A stretch of 64,000 bases of DNA from JAYODZ01 sp965662735 (GCA_965662735.1 CBFIIU010000001.1:1-64000); one strand, 5' to 3'; counted from the first letter of the stretch, positions 1 through 9,763 are shown. The notes: a model not told the origin generated them from the letters alone. Numbers and translations: made by a program.

Positions 1-1653
1 TCGATGATGCTGTGGGTTTTGGTCCTTGCATCCTATTCTGCGAGCTTCGCTGTTTTCAGTGGGGCCCTGCCGGACCTGTTCCGTTCCCGTGTGTTGGCGG
101 TGATGGGGCTCATTGAGCTGATGTTTTTAAGTTTCATCATCTTTACCTCCAACCCCTTTGCGCGCTTGAACCCCGCGCCTTTCGAAGGGGCGGGGTTGAA
201 CCCTGTTTTGCAAGATCCCGCATTGGCCGGCCATCCGCCGCTCCTATATATGGGATATGTTGGTTATGCCTTGGTGTTTGCCTTTGCGGTTGCCTCATTA
301 ATTGACGCGGATCGCTCGAGCGCTTGGGCGCGGTGGGTGCGGCCTTGGGCGCTGATAGCGTGGCTCTTTTTAACGCTCGGCATCGCTTTGGGGTCTTATT
401 GGGCTTATTATGAATTGGGCTGGGGCGGATTTTGGTTTTGGGATCCTGTTGAGAATGCCTCTTTGATGCCTTGGCTGATCGGCACAGCATTTTTGCACTC
501 GATTATGGTGACGGGAAGAGACGGCCAATTCTCACGCTGGACACTTTTGCTCGCCATTTCCTGCTTCGCGATGTCCTTAATCGGGACATTCCTCGTGCGG
601 TCGGGCGTTTTGACCTCGGTCCACGCATTTGCCAATGATCCGGCGCGGGGCTTTTATATTTTAGGCATGTTTACGATCACCTTAGGAAGTGCCTTAGCCC
701 TTTATGCGCGTGCATTTGGGCGGGGGCAGGCTCCTCCTGCTTTTGCTCCTTTAAGCCGGGAAGCGGCTTTATTGACGAATAATATTTTTCTGGCCACAGC
801 GACGGCCACCGTATTGATTGGCACTTTATATCCGCTGGTTATTGATATGTTGGGTCTGGGTAAGATTTCGGTTGGCCCCCCTTATTTTTCTGCCGTGTTT
901 ATACCGCTCAGTGTGCCGTTCTTTTTGTTAATGCCGATGGGGCCATGGATGCGTTGGCAATCGACCGACTTTGTGACGTTAAAGGCATCGACCATCAAAA
1001 CGCTGATCGCCGTCACTGTGGGGCTCGCGATGACGCTGGCCTTGCGCGGATTTTCAGACCCATGGGTTATGGCCGCGATTGCCGGCGCCTTGTGGCTGGT
1101 GTTTGGGTCTGTGCTGAGTGCGGTTCGCTTTGTGGGGGGGCGCATTCAGTTCGTTCCGAGCCGACGCCTTGCTGCTTTGACCGCCCATGCTGGTATGGGC
1201 GTCATGCTATTGGGCGTTATCGGTGCGACGGCCTGGAAGCAAGAATTGGTGGTTGCGGCAAAGCCCGGCGACCAATTGCGCTTGGCTGGGCATCTTTATG
1301 CCTTTGATCAAATTGGGACGCGCGATGGCGATAATTTCCAAGCCACGGTCGCAACTTTGCGGCCAGTCGCAGGTGGCCAAATTTTGCAACCCGAGCGCCG
1401 CTTCTACAAAGCCGAGCGCAGCCAGACCACAGAGGCCGCCATTGATGTACGCCTGTTCAGCCATATATATGCGGTGTTGGGCGAAGACCTTGAGGATGGA
1501 AAATATGTTATCCGCATGTGGTATCACCCCCTTGTGGTCTTAATCTGGGTTGGAGGATTGATCATGGCGCTGGGCGCGTTCCTGGCGCTGCAACCTTGGC
1601 AGATGTTCCGACAGGCCCGCGCGCGCGGGGTGGTTTCCGGCGAGACTGCGTAA
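1..1653 (+). CDS. ccmF: Cytochrome c heme lyase subunit CcmF (5' end cut off by window)
   Basis: CcmF is the large inner-membrane protein of system I cytochrome c maturation. It takes heme from CcmE and, with CcmH, attaches it to apocytochrome c in the periplasm. The reading frame is open from base 1, so about 100 N-terminal residues are missing; 550 residues are visible against roughly 650 in the family. The tryptophan-rich WWD-type heme-handling segment reads WGGFWFWDPVENASLMPWL at 420-480, and many hydrophobic segments flank it. The last hydrophobic segment is followed by a short basic tail. The stop codon overlaps the ccmH start by one base (TAATG), so the two are translationally coupled. 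The family call is firm. Confidence 0.95.
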   Translation, partial: SMMLWVLVLASYSASFAVFSGALPDLFRSRVLAVMGLIELMFLSFIIFTSNPFARLNPAPFEGAGLNPVLQDPALAGHPPLLYMGYVGYALVFAFAVASLIDADRSSAWARWVRPWALIAWLFLTLGIALGSYWAYYELGWGGFWFWDPVENASLMPWLIGTAFLHSIMVTGRDGQFSRWTLLLAISCFAMSLIGTFLVRSGVLTSVHAFANDPARGFYILGMFTITLGSALALYARAFGRGQAPPAFAPLSREAALLTNNIFLATATATVLIGTLYPLVIDMLGLGKISVGPPYFSAVFIPLSVPFFLLMPMGPWMRWQSTDFVTLKASTIKTLIAVTVGLAMTLALRGFSDPWVMAAIAGALWLVFGSVLSAVRFVGGRIQFVPSRRLAALTAHAGMGVMLLGVIGATAWKQELVVAAKPGDQLRLAGHLYAFDQIGTRDGDNFQATVATLRPVAGGQILQPERRFYKAERSQTTEAAIDVRLFSHIYAVLGEDLEDGKYVIRMWYHPLVVLIWVGGLIMALGAFLALQPWQMFRQARARGVVSGETA

Positions 1654-2078
1654 TGGTGTCCATGCGGGTCAGGTTTCGACTTATTTTACTGTTCATTCTG
1701 TGCGGGGTGATCATGGGGGTGCCGCGGGCCCAAGCCATCGACCCCGGCGAAGCGCTGAGCGACCCTGTCTTAGAGCAACGTGCCCGATCTCTGACCCTGG
1801 AATTGCGGTGCATGGTGTGTCAAAATCAATCGATCGATGACAGCGATGCCGAACTGGCGCGGGACTTGCGCCGCCTTGTGCGCGAGCGCATCAGTGCCGG
1901 CGATACGGATGCGGAAATTCGGTCAATGATCGTCGCGCGCTACGGTGAATTTGCTCTGTTCCGCCCACCGGTCAGCGAAAAAACCTATCTGCTGTGGGCC
2001 GCTCCTTTTTTTCTTCTGCTCTTCGGGTTTCTTGTGATCTGGCGTATGATGCGGCGAATGTCAGCATCCAAGGGGTAA
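1653..2078 (+). CDS. ccmH: Cytochrome c maturation protein CcmH
   Basis: CcmH is a periplasm-facing, membrane-anchored thiol protein that reduces or holds the CxxC of apocytochrome c for heme ligation by CcmF. The 141-residue product has an N-terminal signal or anchor sequence (about residues 8-25), the diagnostic LRCMVCQNQSI motif with both redox cysteines near residue 52, and a C-terminal transmembrane segment followed by a basic end. The ATG at 1653 is chosen because it overlaps the ccmF stop; a longer in-frame ORF inside ccmF is not needed. ccmG (the DsbE thioredoxin) is not between ccmF and ccmH. That fits the cycHJKL-type order known from rhizobia, where ccmG lies elsewhere. Confidence 0.93.
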   Translation: MVSMRVRFRLILLFILCGVIMGVPRAQAIDPGEALSDPVLEQRARSLTLELRCMVCQNQSIDDSDAELARDLRRLVRERISAGDTDAEIRSMIVARYGEFALFRPPVSEKTYLLWAAPFFLLLFGFLVIWRMMRRMSASKG

Positions 2079-2084
2079 AAAGCG

Positions 2085-2771
2085 ATGCATATTTTGCTCG
2101 CAGAAGATGACCAACAAACGGCTCAAGCGATTATGGATGGTCTATCGCCTCATGGGTTGACCGTCACCCATGCCCCAGATGGTGCCGCTGCATTGGAATT
2201 GGCGGCGGGCGATCGTGGCGATATTTGGGTCATTGATCGCATGATGCCCCGCTTAAATGGGTTGGATTTGATCGACGAATTGCGGCGGCGGGGTGACCAA
2301 CGGCCGGTGCTGATGTTATCCGCCATGTCGGAAGTCGAGGATCGCGTGCTCGGCTTGCGCGCGGGTGCCGATGATTATTTGGTGAAGCCCTTTGCGCTCG
2401 AAGAATTACTTGCCCGCATCGAAGTGCTGGGTCGCCGCGCTCCGCAATCGGACGCGTCGGCAACCGTTTTATCCTGTGGCGATCTTGAATTAGATCTCGT
2501 CGCAAGGCGTGCGCAGCGCGCCGGCCAAATCATTGATCTCGTGCCGCGCGAATTTTCGCTTCTGCTTTTTTTAATGCAGCATCAGGGGAAAACAGTGACG
2601 CGCGATATGCTGCTCGAACATGTTTTTCAACTGCAATTTGATCCCCAGACCAATTTGGTCGACGTGCATATTTCGCGGCTGCGCGCTAAGCTCGATCATC
2701 CGTTTGATCGCCCCATGATCCGAACCATTCGCGGTGCGGGGTTTATGCTCGAGGATCCCGATGCGGTTTAG
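2085..2771 (+). CDS. OmpR/PhoB-family response regulator
   Basis: This is a 228-residue two-domain transcription regulator. The N-terminal receiver domain shows the acidic pair E7-D8-D9, the phosphoacceptor D51 (VIDRMMP), S79 and the conserved K101 (VKPF). The C-terminal half is a winged-helix DNA-binding domain (about 130-225) ending in the typical RTIRGAGFML segment. It overlaps the downstream kinase gene by 11 bases, so the two form a cognate pair. The position between ccmH and glnE matches a two-component pair that I recall at the same place in rhizobial chromosomes. There a degP protease gene usually precedes it; here only six bases separate it from ccmH. The signal sensed and the target genes cannot be read from the sequence. 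Confidence 0.92.
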   Translation: MHILLAEDDQQTAQAIMDGLSPHGLTVTHAPDGAAALELAAGDRGDIWVIDRMMPRLNGLDLIDELRRRGDQRPVLMLSAMSEVEDRVLGLRAGADDYLVKPFALEELLARIEVLGRRAPQSDASATVLSCGDLELDLVARRAQRAGQIIDLVPREFSLLLFLMQHQGKTVTRDMLLEHVFQLQFDPQTNLVDVHISRLRAKLDHPFDRPMIRTIRGAGFMLEDPDAV

Positions 2772-4164
2772 GCATTCTGGCGTTCAAATTATTTTGGTCT
2801 TTATGGCCTTGTTCACCGTGTCGGCACTTGCGGTGCTGGGGCTTGTCTATTGGCAAACCGCGCAATTGTTTCAACGTGAATTAGATCAGCGTGTCGGCTT
2901 TGAGGTGGATCGACTGACGCAAATATATGACACGTCGGGACGCGCCGCAGTGATCGACGATATTCAACGCAGCGCCGAGAACCCCCGATCGGCTGTCTAT
3001 TGGTTTGTGGATGAGAATGGAATTAAATTAGCCGGTACGCTCGACAGGATTAGCGCCATTAAGGCGTCCCAAGATTTAGGGGATGGTCGGGTGTCTCTTT
3101 TATTTCGTGACCAAAGCGGTGACCAGCGCTTGCGCGGACAGATGCGCCCAATGCGTGCGGGGGAACAAATTTTCGTGGGGCATGATTTTTCCGTTCAAGA
3201 TCAGCTCGCGGATAGTTTTATCACCTCGTCGTCTGTGGCCTTATTGGCGATCCTTTTTATGGGCGCTTTTGGCGGTTGGTGGGTGGCCCATCGTACGCGA
3301 TATCGGCTCGAAGAGTTTAACCGATTGGCTGAGCGTGTGATGGAAGGTCGGCTGGATCAGCGGATCGATTGGCCGCGGCATCATGATGAATATGATCATT
3401 TGGGAGATACCATCAATCGTATGCTCGACCGAATTGAGGGGCTCGTCGATGCGATGCGCGAAGTGGGCGAAAATATTGCCCATGATTTGCGGACCCCGCT
3501 CACGCGTATCCGCCATCAAGTCGAGCTGATGCTGCAAAAATATCATCAAGGTACGTCGCCAAGCGACGCCGAATTATCGGCTTTGTTGACCCATATTGAT
3601 GGCGTTATCGACACTTTCAATGCCTTGCTCTCCTTGGCTCGGCTGGAAACGGGGGTGACCCCGTTGGCACCGGTGTCGGTTGATTTGGTTGCCCTAGCCT
3701 CAGAGATGGTTGATCTCTACGCCCCTGTTTTTGAGGAAAACGGCGCGCGATTAAGTTTCGATCCCGACATTCGTGAAGCGCCTATTATGGGTAACCCGGC
3801 GCTTTTGCAGCAAGCGCTCGCCAATCTGATTGAGAATGCGCTCCACTATGGCCGGTCGGCGCCGGACCAAACAGTGACGCTGTCCATTGTCCAAGAAAAG
3901 GCGGCAGTCGGGGAGGTCTCCTATGTGGTTTATGTGGCCGATCAAGGCGACGGCATTGCGCCCGATCAAATGGAGCGCGCCTTGCGGCGCTTCGGTCGGC
4001 TGGACCCATCTCGCCACCATCAAGGCAATGGTCTTGGACTGCCTATTGTCAATGCGATTATGGCGCGGCATAGCGGTCGATTAACCCTCAGCGCTCAAAA
4101 ACCGCACGGGCTGAAGGTGGGATTGCATTTCGCACCCCTTTCGCCGCGCGCGCATTTAGACTAG
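2761..4164 (+). CDS. Two-component sensor histidine kinase (HAMP-HisKA-HATPase)
   Basis: This 467-residue membrane sensor is the partner of the upstream regulator. Transmembrane segments lie near residues 9-31 and 156-177 and enclose a periplasmic sensor region of about 125 residues with no domain I recognise. A HAMP linker follows (about 180-232), then the phosphoacceptor helix with H241 in NIAHDLRTPLTRIR, and an HATPase_c domain with N box NLIENALHYG, G1 box DQGDGIAP and G2 box GNGLGLPIV. The ATG at 2761 is preferred: the frame is open further upstream, but that would add residues from within the regulator gene, and 2761 places the first transmembrane segment right behind the N-terminus. 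It ends 10 bases before glnE, suggesting cotranscription. Confidence 0.92.
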   Translation: MRFRHSGVQIILVFMALFTVSALAVLGLVYWQTAQLFQRELDQRVGFEVDRLTQIYDTSGRAAVIDDIQRSAENPRSAVYWFVDENGIKLAGTLDRISAIKASQDLGDGRVSLLFRDQSGDQRLRGQMRPMRAGEQIFVGHDFSVQDQLADSFITSSSVALLAILFMGAFGGWWVAHRTRYRLEEFNRLAERVMEGRLDQRIDWPRHHDEYDHLGDTINRMLDRIEGLVDAMREVGENIAHDLRTPLTRIRHQVELMLQKYHQGTSPSDAELSALLTHIDGVIDTFNALLSLARLETGVTPLAPVSVDLVALASEMVDLYAPVFEENGARLSFDPDIREAPIMGNPALLQQALANLIENALHYGRSAPDQTVTLSIVQEKAAVGEVSYVVYVADQGDGIAPDQMERALRRFGRLDPSRHHQGNGLGLPIVNAIMARHSGRLTLSAQKPHGLKVGLHFAPLSPRAHLD

Positions 4165-4174
4165 GGGGGCAGGC

Positions 4175-7072
4175 ATGGAGTTTGATCATCGCCATCTCCC
4201 GCCTCTGTTGCAGCCTGAAAAAAGCCGCGCTTTATTGGCCGATATCGAAGCGCTGCAAAGCATGGATGAGGTTGTGGCTGTTTTGCGCGAGCAGGAAAAT
4301 TTTTTCCTGTGGATGGCGGGGAATAGCCCCTATCTCAGTCGTTTGTTGAAACGACATGGCGATCTGATCGTTACCTTGCGCCATCAAACACCTGATGACG
4401 TTTTGACACAGGAGCTCGCGGCGATCACTGATTTAGTTGAGAAAGTCGAGACACGTGTAGAGGTCATGCGTCTGTTGCGCCATGCCAAAGGTCGGATTGC
4501 GCTTTTGGCAGGGCTTGCCGATCTGACCCGCAGCTGGACGGCGCTCGAGGTCAGTCGGGCCTTGTCGCGCTTTGCAGATTTGGCGGCGCATCTGACAATT
4601 TGCTTTTTGCTGCGGGATGCGGTTGCGCGCGGTCGGTTGCGCGAGGCGGCGCCGATTGATCGCTCGGGCATCGTTATTCTCGGAATGGGGAAACACGGGG
4701 CAGGGGAATTAAATTATTCCTCTGATATTGACCTCATCTTTTTTTATGAGCCGGGGCTTTTGCCGCTCAGCGATGAAGTTGAGCCGAGTAAGTTTTACGT
4801 TGATCTGGCGCGAGATTTGCGGGCCATTTTGCAAGACCCAACGGAAGATGGGTATGTCTTCCGTGTGGATTTGCGGTTGCGACCCGACCCCGGATCGACG
4901 CCGGTCGCCTTACCCATCCCGGCGGCTTTAATTTACTATGAAGGCCATGGCCAAAATTGGGAGCGCGCGGCCTTCATCAAAGCGCGAGCTGTGGCCGGCG
5001 ATATTGCTGCGGGCGAAGCATTCTTAAAAGAATTATCGCCCTTCATCTGGCGGCGCAATTTAGACTTTGCGGCGATCGAAGATGTGCATTCAATGAAGCG
5101 CCAAATTCATGCGGTGAAGGGGCACGCCCATATTACGACCGCCGGACATAATATTAAGCTTGGGCGGGGTGGCATCCGAGAGATTGAGTTTTTTGTTCAA
5201 ACCCAACAATTAATTGCTGGCGGGCGTGACCCCAGTTTACGCGGTCAGCAAACGGTTGAGGTGTTGGCGAAATTGGCGGAGCGCGGATGGATTTTGCCCG
5301 AGACCTGCGCCCGTTTGACGGACGCCTATATCTATTTGCGCGAAATCGAGCATCGGTTGCAAATGCGAACTGATGAACAAACCCACAGCCTGCCGCGCGA
5401 TGACGAGACACTGGCACAATTCGCAAATTTTGCGGGCTATCGCTCGGTCGATGCGTTGCGACACGAGCTCGAAGCAGTGCTTACCCAGGTGGCAGAGGAA
5501 TATTCCAATCTCTTCGAGCAAGGCGAAGAGCTCTCGTCTGAATTGGGGAGCTTGGTGTTTACCGGTGGCGAGGACGACCCCGAAACATTAGAGACGCTAA
5601 GCCGTATGGGGTTTGCGCGGCCCACAGATATATCGGCCATTATTCGCGGATGGCATACAGGCCGCATCCGAGCAACGCGCTCGGCGCGGGCCCGCGAAAT
5701 GTTAACGCGGTTGAAGCCGCGTTTGTTGAGCGAGATTGCGCGCACCGGCCAACCCGATGACACGTTATTGCGCTTCGACCATTTTATCTCGGGCTTGCCC
5801 GCCGGCATTCAATTATTCTCGATGTTTCAAGCCAACCCGTCCATGCTCGCTCTCGTCATTCGGGTGATCGGCGTTGCACCGCGTTTGGCGACATGGCTCA
5901 GCCGAAATGCGAATTTACTCGATGTTATGTTGGATGAACCAAATGGCGCGTTTTTAGAACAGGCAAGCACAACGCATGAGGCTCTCATCGCTTCGCAAAA
6001 TCATATTCCGCCAACAGATATTATGGCGCGCCTCGACCGCACACGGCTATTTGTGCATGACTGGCAATTTGTGCTGGGGACGCGCGTTTTAAATGAAACC
6101 ATGGATGCGCCAGCGAGTGGGCGCGCCTTTTCGGTTTTGGCCGAGGCGGCCATTATTGAAACCCTCGATGCTGCTTTGTGCGATATGCGATCGGCGCATG
6201 GCGATATTCCAGGCGGCGCTTTGTCGATTTTGGGAATGGGTAAACTTGGCAGTCAAGAAATGACGATGACCTCAGACCTCGACATCATTATCATCTGTCA
6301 TGCTCCCAATTTTATGGTGCAGTCGGATGGGCCAAAGCCGCTCGATGCCGACCAATGGTTTGCCCGAGCGGCGCGTCGGTTTTTAAGCGGTTTGCAAGCC
6401 CCGACGGCGCAAGGGGCACTTTATCATGTTGATACACGCTTGCGTCCATCCGGAAATGCGGGTCCGGTGGTTGTCAAATTATCTGGATTTCATCATTACC
6501 AGCAAAATGAAGCCTGGACCTGGGAGCATATGGCTTTGACCCGCGCCCGCATTGTCGCCGGCGACACGGGTTTGCGCGATGACCTCACATCCTTCATTGG
6601 TGAGGTTGTAAGTCGGTCACGCGATCTTCCAAAGCTGCAAGCGGATATTTCAGATATGCGTCAGCGCATCGCAACCCATCGTGATCAAGAAACCCCGTGG
6701 GATGTTAAACTGGGTCGTGGCGGCCTATTTGAATTAGAATTCCTGGTGCAAACTCTTGTGCTGCAACATGCCTTTGAGGTGCCAGAAATTATGACCCCGC
6801 ATACGGATCGAGCCTTACGCGCGCTTCATGAGCGAGGTCTGATTAAAGTCGGGTCAGGGCAGACTTTATTACAAGCGTGGGACGTGTTCTCATCCATTCG
6901 CCAGGTGCTGAGCCTGTGTGTGGGACCCAAAAATACCGATCAATTGCCGCCGGCGACGGAAGAGCTTTTGCTGCGCGTGACCCATCAAGCCGATGTGTCG
7001 CAACTGCGCGCCTTTTTGGCTGAATTGCGGCATGAAACGGCAGTCTCGCTCGATCATGCGTTAACGCCGTAA
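4175..7072 (+). CDS. glnE: Bifunctional glutamine synthetase adenylyltransferase/adenylyl-removing enzyme
   Basis: GlnE adenylylates glutamine synthetase when nitrogen is plentiful and removes AMP when it is scarce, under PII control. The 965-residue length fits the family. It carries two nucleotidyltransferase cores: GMGKHGAGELNYSSDIDL at about 170-187 (N-terminal, adenylyl-removing half) and ILGMGKLGSQEMTMTSDLDI at about 685-704 (C-terminal, adenylylating half). Each is followed by the GRGGxxExEFxVQ helix signature (GRGGIREIEFFVQ and GRGGLFELEFLVQ). A purine-rich AGGGGGGC ribosome site precedes the ATG. It is the last gene of the ccm/two-component run. After the stop there is only a 6-bp hairpin (near 7106-7122) without a T run, so no clear terminator. 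Confidence 0.96.
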   Translation: MEFDHRHLPPLLQPEKSRALLADIEALQSMDEVVAVLREQENFFLWMAGNSPYLSRLLKRHGDLIVTLRHQTPDDVLTQELAAITDLVEKVETRVEVMRLLRHAKGRIALLAGLADLTRSWTALEVSRALSRFADLAAHLTICFLLRDAVARGRLREAAPIDRSGIVILGMGKHGAGELNYSSDIDLIFFYEPGLLPLSDEVEPSKFYVDLARDLRAILQDPTEDGYVFRVDLRLRPDPGSTPVALPIPAALIYYEGHGQNWERAAFIKARAVAGDIAAGEAFLKELSPFIWRRNLDFAAIEDVHSMKRQIHAVKGHAHITTAGHNIKLGRGGIREIEFFVQTQQLIAGGRDPSLRGQQTVEVLAKLAERGWILPETCARLTDAYIYLREIEHRLQMRTDEQTHSLPRDDETLAQFANFAGYRSVDALRHELEAVLTQVAEEYSNLFEQGEELSSELGSLVFTGGEDDPETLETLSRMGFARPTDISAIIRGWHTGRIRATRSARAREMLTRLKPRLLSEIARTGQPDDTLLRFDHFISGLPAGIQLFSMFQANPSMLALVIRVIGVAPRLATWLSRNANLLDVMLDEPNGAFLEQASTTHEALIASQNHIPPTDIMARLDRTRLFVHDWQFVLGTRVLNETMDAPASGRAFSVLAEAAIIETLDAALCDMRSAHGDIPGGALSILGMGKLGSQEMTMTSDLDIIIICHAPNFMVQSDGPKPLDADQWFARAARRFLSGLQAPTAQGALYHVDTRLRPSGNAGPVVVKLSGFHHYQQNEAWTWEHMALTRARIVAGDTGLRDDLTSFIGEVVSRSRDLPKLQADISDMRQRIATHRDQETPWDVKLGRGGLFELEFLVQTLVLQHAFEVPEIMTPHTDRALRALHERGLIKVGSGQTLLQAWDVFSSIRQVLSLCVGPKNTDQLPPATEELLLRVTHQADVSQLRAFLAELRHETAVSLDHALTP

Positions 7073-7307
7073 TTGATCCACTCAAAACAGCGTTTAGGCG
7101 AGCGGCACATTTTGCCGCATTGCGCAGGCCTCAGACGGATTGACGCTCTGGCATGGTTTCACTAACGTTGAACCTTCTATATGGATCCTAACCAGTTGGG
7201 GTCTATATCATGTGGGCGTGGCGACCGTGTCGCTGACCGCGTGAGATATCGAGTGATTTAAAACTGCTCTTTTAAATAGCGTGGCGCGTGCGTTGTGGAG
7301 GAACCTT

Positions 7308-8420
7308 ATGAATTTTGATTTTTCAGACGATCAAAAAATGTTGAAAGACCAAGTGCGGCGTTTTCTCGAGGATAAATGTCCTGTCGAGGAAGTGCGGCGT
7401 GTGCTGGAGAACAAGGCCGATCATTCCGATGCTGTCTGGCAGGGTCTGTGCGAGCTCGGGGTCGCGGGCGCCGCTATCCCAGAGGAATATGGCGGGCTTG
7501 GATTGGGTGCGCTCGAATTATGCGTGGTCGCCGAAGAATTGGGTCGTTCTGTAGCCCCGGTTCCGTTTTCGTCATCCATTTATCTCGCCGCCGAGGCGCT
7601 TCGCCTGTTCGGCAATGAAGAGCAAAAGCGCGAATGGTTGCCCAAATTAGCCTCGGGTGAGGCCATCGGCACTTTGGCAGCGGCCGAAGGCCCGAAAGCG
7701 CCCTTGCCGAGCAATTTGACAACGCAATTCGCCAATGGGCGTGTGACAGGAAGCAAGCTTCCGGTGCCTGACGGAATGCGCGCCGATGTGTTGGTGTGCT
7801 TGGTCAGTGGCGCCGATGGCGTCAGTTTGGTTCTCGTTGATTTAGCGCAAGCCGATATTTCGCGGCACGCGGTTGAAACCATTGATCCGTCGCGTGGCCA
7901 TGCGCAGATCGACCTCAAAAATGCGGCGGCCGAACTTCTCGGCAAGGCTGGTGCCGGCTGGGAACAATATCGACGTCTTGAGGCGGGCGCCGCGGTTTTA
8001 TTGGCGTTTGAACAAGTGGGGGGTGCCGAGGCCGCCATGAATATGGCACGCGACTATGCCTTGGATCGATATGCGTTTGGCCGTCAAATTGGGTCATACC
8101 AAGCCATTAAACATAAAATTGCCGATATGTATGTGAAGCTCGAATTGGCGCGGAGTAATTGTTACTACGGAGCCATGGTGCTTGCCAATGAAGGACATGA
8201 TCTTGAATTGGCAGCGTCCGCGGCGCGGGTTGCGGCCACCGAAGCCTATCGCTTTAATGCGCAAGAAAATATTCAAGTGCATGGCGGTATTGGCTTTACC
8301 TGGGAGGCTAATCCTCAATTCCATTATCGTCGCTCAAAATTACTAGCGCTCGCCTTGGGCAGTGCCAGCCGATGGAAAGATCGCCTTATCTCTGAATTAG
8401 AACGGATTAACGCGGCCTAA
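7308..8420 (+). CDS. Acyl-CoA dehydrogenase, small-subunit type
   Basis: This FAD-dependent acyl-CoA dehydrogenase (370 residues) introduces the alpha-beta double bond of an acyl-CoA and passes electrons to ETF. Visible family features are the N-terminal helical domain (FDFSDDQKMLKDQVRRFL), the middle beta domain, and a C-terminal region with RYAFGRQIGSYQAIKHKIAD and HGGIGFTWE. The usual EGT-type catalytic segment is replaced by HGGIGFTWE, as in the smaller partner of paired dehydrogenases. The start is ATG 7308 behind GGAGG; an in-frame GTG at 7281 has no such site. The next dehydrogenase follows after 25 bases, and the two probably form a heteromer. The substrate is unknown. Confidence 0.88.
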   Translation: MNFDFSDDQKMLKDQVRRFLEDKCPVEEVRRVLENKADHSDAVWQGLCELGVAGAAIPEEYGGLGLGALELCVVAEELGRSVAPVPFSSSIYLAAEALRLFGNEEQKREWLPKLASGEAIGTLAAAEGPKAPLPSNLTTQFANGRVTGSKLPVPDGMRADVLVCLVSGADGVSLVLVDLAQADISRHAVETIDPSRGHAQIDLKNAAAELLGKAGAGWEQYRRLEAGAAVLLAFEQVGGAEAAMNMARDYALDRYAFGRQIGSYQAIKHKIADMYVKLELARSNCYYGAMVLANEGHDLELAASAARVAATEAYRFNAQENIQVHGGIGFTWEANPQFHYRRSKLLALALGSASRWKDRLISELERINAA

Positions 8421-8445
8421 AGGTCGTTGTAACGGAGGAAGAATT

Positions 8446-9678
8446 ATGGATTTTAACGATACCCCCGAAGAAGCAAAATTTCGCAGTGAAGTGCGCGCAT
8501 GGTTAGAAGCCAATGCCAAGCCGCGTGAAGCCGGCAAAGCGCGCGCAGGTCGTGCGACCAAATCAGAAGCCGAGCGCCTCGAGCGTGCGCGCGAGTGGCA
8601 GGCCAAAAAAGCCGCTGCCGGATATGCCGCGATCACATGGCCGACCGAATTTGGCGGCCTTGGTGGCACATCCATTCAATCGGTGATTTATTCGCAAGAG
8701 GAAGCTCAGTTCGATGTCCCTGGCGGATTTTTTGAAATCGGCTTGGGAATGTGCATTCCCACCATGCTGGCCTGGGCAACGGATGAACAAAAGCAACGTT
8801 ACGTCAAGCCAGCGCTGTATGGTGAGGAAATTTGGTGCCAATTATTCTCTGAACCTTCTGCAGGTTCGGATGTGGCGGGCTTGCGCACAAAGTGTGAGCG
8901 CGATGGCGATGACTGGATTATCAATGGTCAGAAAGTATGGACCTCCGGCGCGCATTATTGCGACTATGGGATCATCGTCACCAGGTCTGATCCAACAGTG
9001 CCGAAGCATAAGGGCTTGACCTTTTTCTTCTTGGATATGAAGTCGCCAGGCATCGAGATCCGCCCGATTAAGCAGATCACTGGTGATGCAAACTTCAATG
9101 AAGTATTTTTTACCGATGTGCGTGTGCCCGATAGTCAGCGACTGGGAGCCGTTGGTGAAGGCTGGAAAGTGGCTCTGACGACCTTGATGAATGAGCGTTT
9201 GGCGATTGGCCAAGGGTCGGGGGTCGACCATGCCGAATTGATGGAATTGGCGCGCAATATCGAGCTTGAGAGCGGGCCCGCGATCAAGGATGGCAATGTG
9301 CGCGAGCGGCTTGCTGATTGGTATGTGCAAAGCCAAGGCCTGAAATATACGAAATTCAGAACCCTCACAGCCTTATCGAAAGGGCAACAGCCGGGAGCCG
9401 AGAGCTCAATCGGTAAAGTGGTCTCTGGGCCTAAAATGCAAGATCTGGCTAGCTTTGGGATGGATCTGCAGGGCCAAGGCGGTATTTTGCATGATAGCGA
9501 CTTATCACCCCTGAATGCGGCCTTCCAAAACCAATGGTTTGGTGGGGCAGGATATCGCATTGCCGGTGGAACGGACGAAATTCTGCGCAATATTGTAGCC
9601 GAGCAGGTATTGGGCTTGCCGCAAGATATTCGCGTCGATAAGTCAGTTCCCTACAATGAATTGCCCAAAGGCAAATAA
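8446..9678 (+). CDS. Acyl-CoA dehydrogenase, large-subunit type
   Basis: This 410-residue acyl-CoA dehydrogenase sits directly behind another one and has its own GGAGGAAG ribosome site. The FAD-binding middle domain shows FSEPSAGSDVAGLRTK and NGQKVWTSGAHY. The C-terminus carries GGTDEILRNIVAEQVLGLP, the equivalent of the GT-x-E-I-Q-R-N segment that closes the active site in the larger subunits of paired dehydrogenases. Residues 25-45 form a lysine/arginine-rich helix. Adjacent small and large dehydrogenase genes commonly encode alpha2beta2 enzymes acting on bulky acyl-CoAs such as steroid side chains or dicarboxylic acids. That assignment is inferred from context. An imperfect hairpin follows 20 bases after the stop. 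Confidence 0.88.
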   Translation: MDFNDTPEEAKFRSEVRAWLEANAKPREAGKARAGRATKSEAERLERAREWQAKKAAAGYAAITWPTEFGGLGGTSIQSVIYSQEEAQFDVPGGFFEIGLGMCIPTMLAWATDEQKQRYVKPALYGEEIWCQLFSEPSAGSDVAGLRTKCERDGDDWIINGQKVWTSGAHYCDYGIIVTRSDPTVPKHKGLTFFFLDMKSPGIEIRPIKQITGDANFNEVFFTDVRVPDSQRLGAVGEGWKVALTTLMNERLAIGQGSGVDHAELMELARNIELESGPAIKDGNVRERLADWYVQSQGLKYTKFRTLTALSKGQQPGAESSIGKVVSGPKMQDLASFGMDLQGQGGILHDSDLSPLNAAFQNQWFGGAGYRIAGGTDEILRNIVAEQVLGLPQDIRVDKSVPYNELPKGK

Positions 9679-9700
9679 AACGCTGGTTTCGCAACATCTA

Positions 9701-9725
9701 AAAGCGCCACGTGAGGGGCGCCTTT
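9701..9725 (+). terminator. Possible weak terminator hairpin
   Basis: AAAGCGCC at 9701-9708 pairs with GGCGCCTTT at 9717-9725 with one bulged base and a loop of about eight bases. Only a broken T-rich stretch follows. It lies between the dehydrogenase pair and dusA and may end the first transcript. Confidence 0.4.
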
Positions 9726-9763
9726 AGGCTTGTCTTTAAGCGGTTTCTGCGGCACATAAGGGC

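Noticed and set aside
7073..7307. Regulatory or RNA element in the 235-base glnE-dehydrogenase spacer
   Set aside because: Only a 6-bp hairpin (GCGGCA/TGCCGC near 7111) is seen, with no T run and no convincing promoter or tRNA.
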